From positions 1 through 6,555 of the forward strand of contig JAGXHS010000192.1 in assembly GCA_024636075.1 (NCBI GenBank): 6,555 bases of DNA, read 5' to 3'. Source of the DNA: Propionibacteriaceae bacterium (GTDB lineage: Bacteria; Actinomycetota; Actinomycetes; Propionibacteriales; Propionibacteriaceae). The notes under the pieces were generated by a model. The model had not been told where the DNA came from and did not search any database. It saw nothing but the letters and a program-made list of their open reading frames with translations. Both the position numbers and the translations under genes were made by a program. Of the stretch, positions 6,428 through 6,555 are shown piece by piece (within the stretch, counting starts at the first letter, position 1; the number at the start of each line of letters is the position of its first letter).

Positions 6428-6555
6428 GGCTCTGAGCGCTGATCGGTTGCTGGCTTGCGGTTTTGAGTTTTTCAGGCCATTTAGTGTAGTCAGAATATGT
6501 GGTGTGTCGTAGCACTGTGATGAGCCTGGTTACGGTAGCATGGTGGGTATGAAGA
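6428..6555. mobile_element. Probable insertion-sequence end, truncated by the window edge
   Basis: By my count 64 of 128 bases are G or C, visibly lower than the GC-rich genes beside it. The segment begins GGCTCTGAGCGCTGATCGG; a GGCTCTG-like terminus is shared by several IS families (for example IS6 and ISL3), so I do not assign one. It begins where ABC ATPase homology stops. Near the edge an ATG at 6540, with a second in frame at 6549, opens MVGMK on the plus strand. This could be the first codons of a transposase, though no good ribosome binding site precedes it. The window ending inside a multicopy element would be typical of a draft-assembly break. An assembly chimera with unrelated DNA is the alternative. 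Confidence 0.45.

Noticed and set aside
1..6555. CRISPR array, tandem repeats, rRNA or tRNA genes, riboswitch
   Set aside because: I saw no regularly spaced repeats and no RNA gene signatures on either strand.

Overview
The window looks like most or all of a draft-assembly contig from a high-GC bacterium, most likely an actinobacterium. This is an inference from the GC-rich coding sequence, the GTG start, the protein style and the LacI-type sugar locus; nothing here fixes a genus. Both ends carry artefacts or breaks. Bases 2-35 are an Illumina Nextera transposase adapter. The last ~128 bases drop to about 50% GC and look like the end of an insertion sequence.

Bases 36-4640 hold a compact alpha-galactoside (melibiose/raffinose-type) utilisation locus. 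A sodium:solute symporter of the vSGLT/YidK type runs leftward from 1148 and is cut off by the contig end. Divergently, a LacI-family repressor (1337-2425) and a GH36 alpha-galactosidase (2415-4640) form a two-gene operon with overlapping reading frames. The 188-base divergent intergenic region contains two matching 14-base palindromes with a central CG, of the form TCTAnnCGnnTAGA. Each lies 52-54 bases from the start codon it faces, so they are strong candidates for paired LacI operators controlling both arms. The implied logic is that the symporter imports a galactoside, the cytoplasmic GH36 enzyme releases galactose, and the repressor senses the sugar.

Bases 4641-5122 lie between two convergent gene ends. 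They hold a small GC hairpin after the alpha-galactosidase and no gene I can support.

Bases 5123-6427, on the minus strand, encode an ABC-2 type exporter. An ATPase is followed one base later by a six-helix permease starting at GTG, with its ribosome binding site inside the ATPase gene. The ATPase keeps its Q-loop, signature, Walker B and H-loop but has no Walker A. Its homology stops where the low-GC tail begins, so it is probably split by an insertion sequence, or the contig is misjoined there.

I did not find a clearly new biological system. The most interesting items are the symmetric operator pair, the IS-type break in the ABC ATPase, and the loss of symporter homology next to the adapter.
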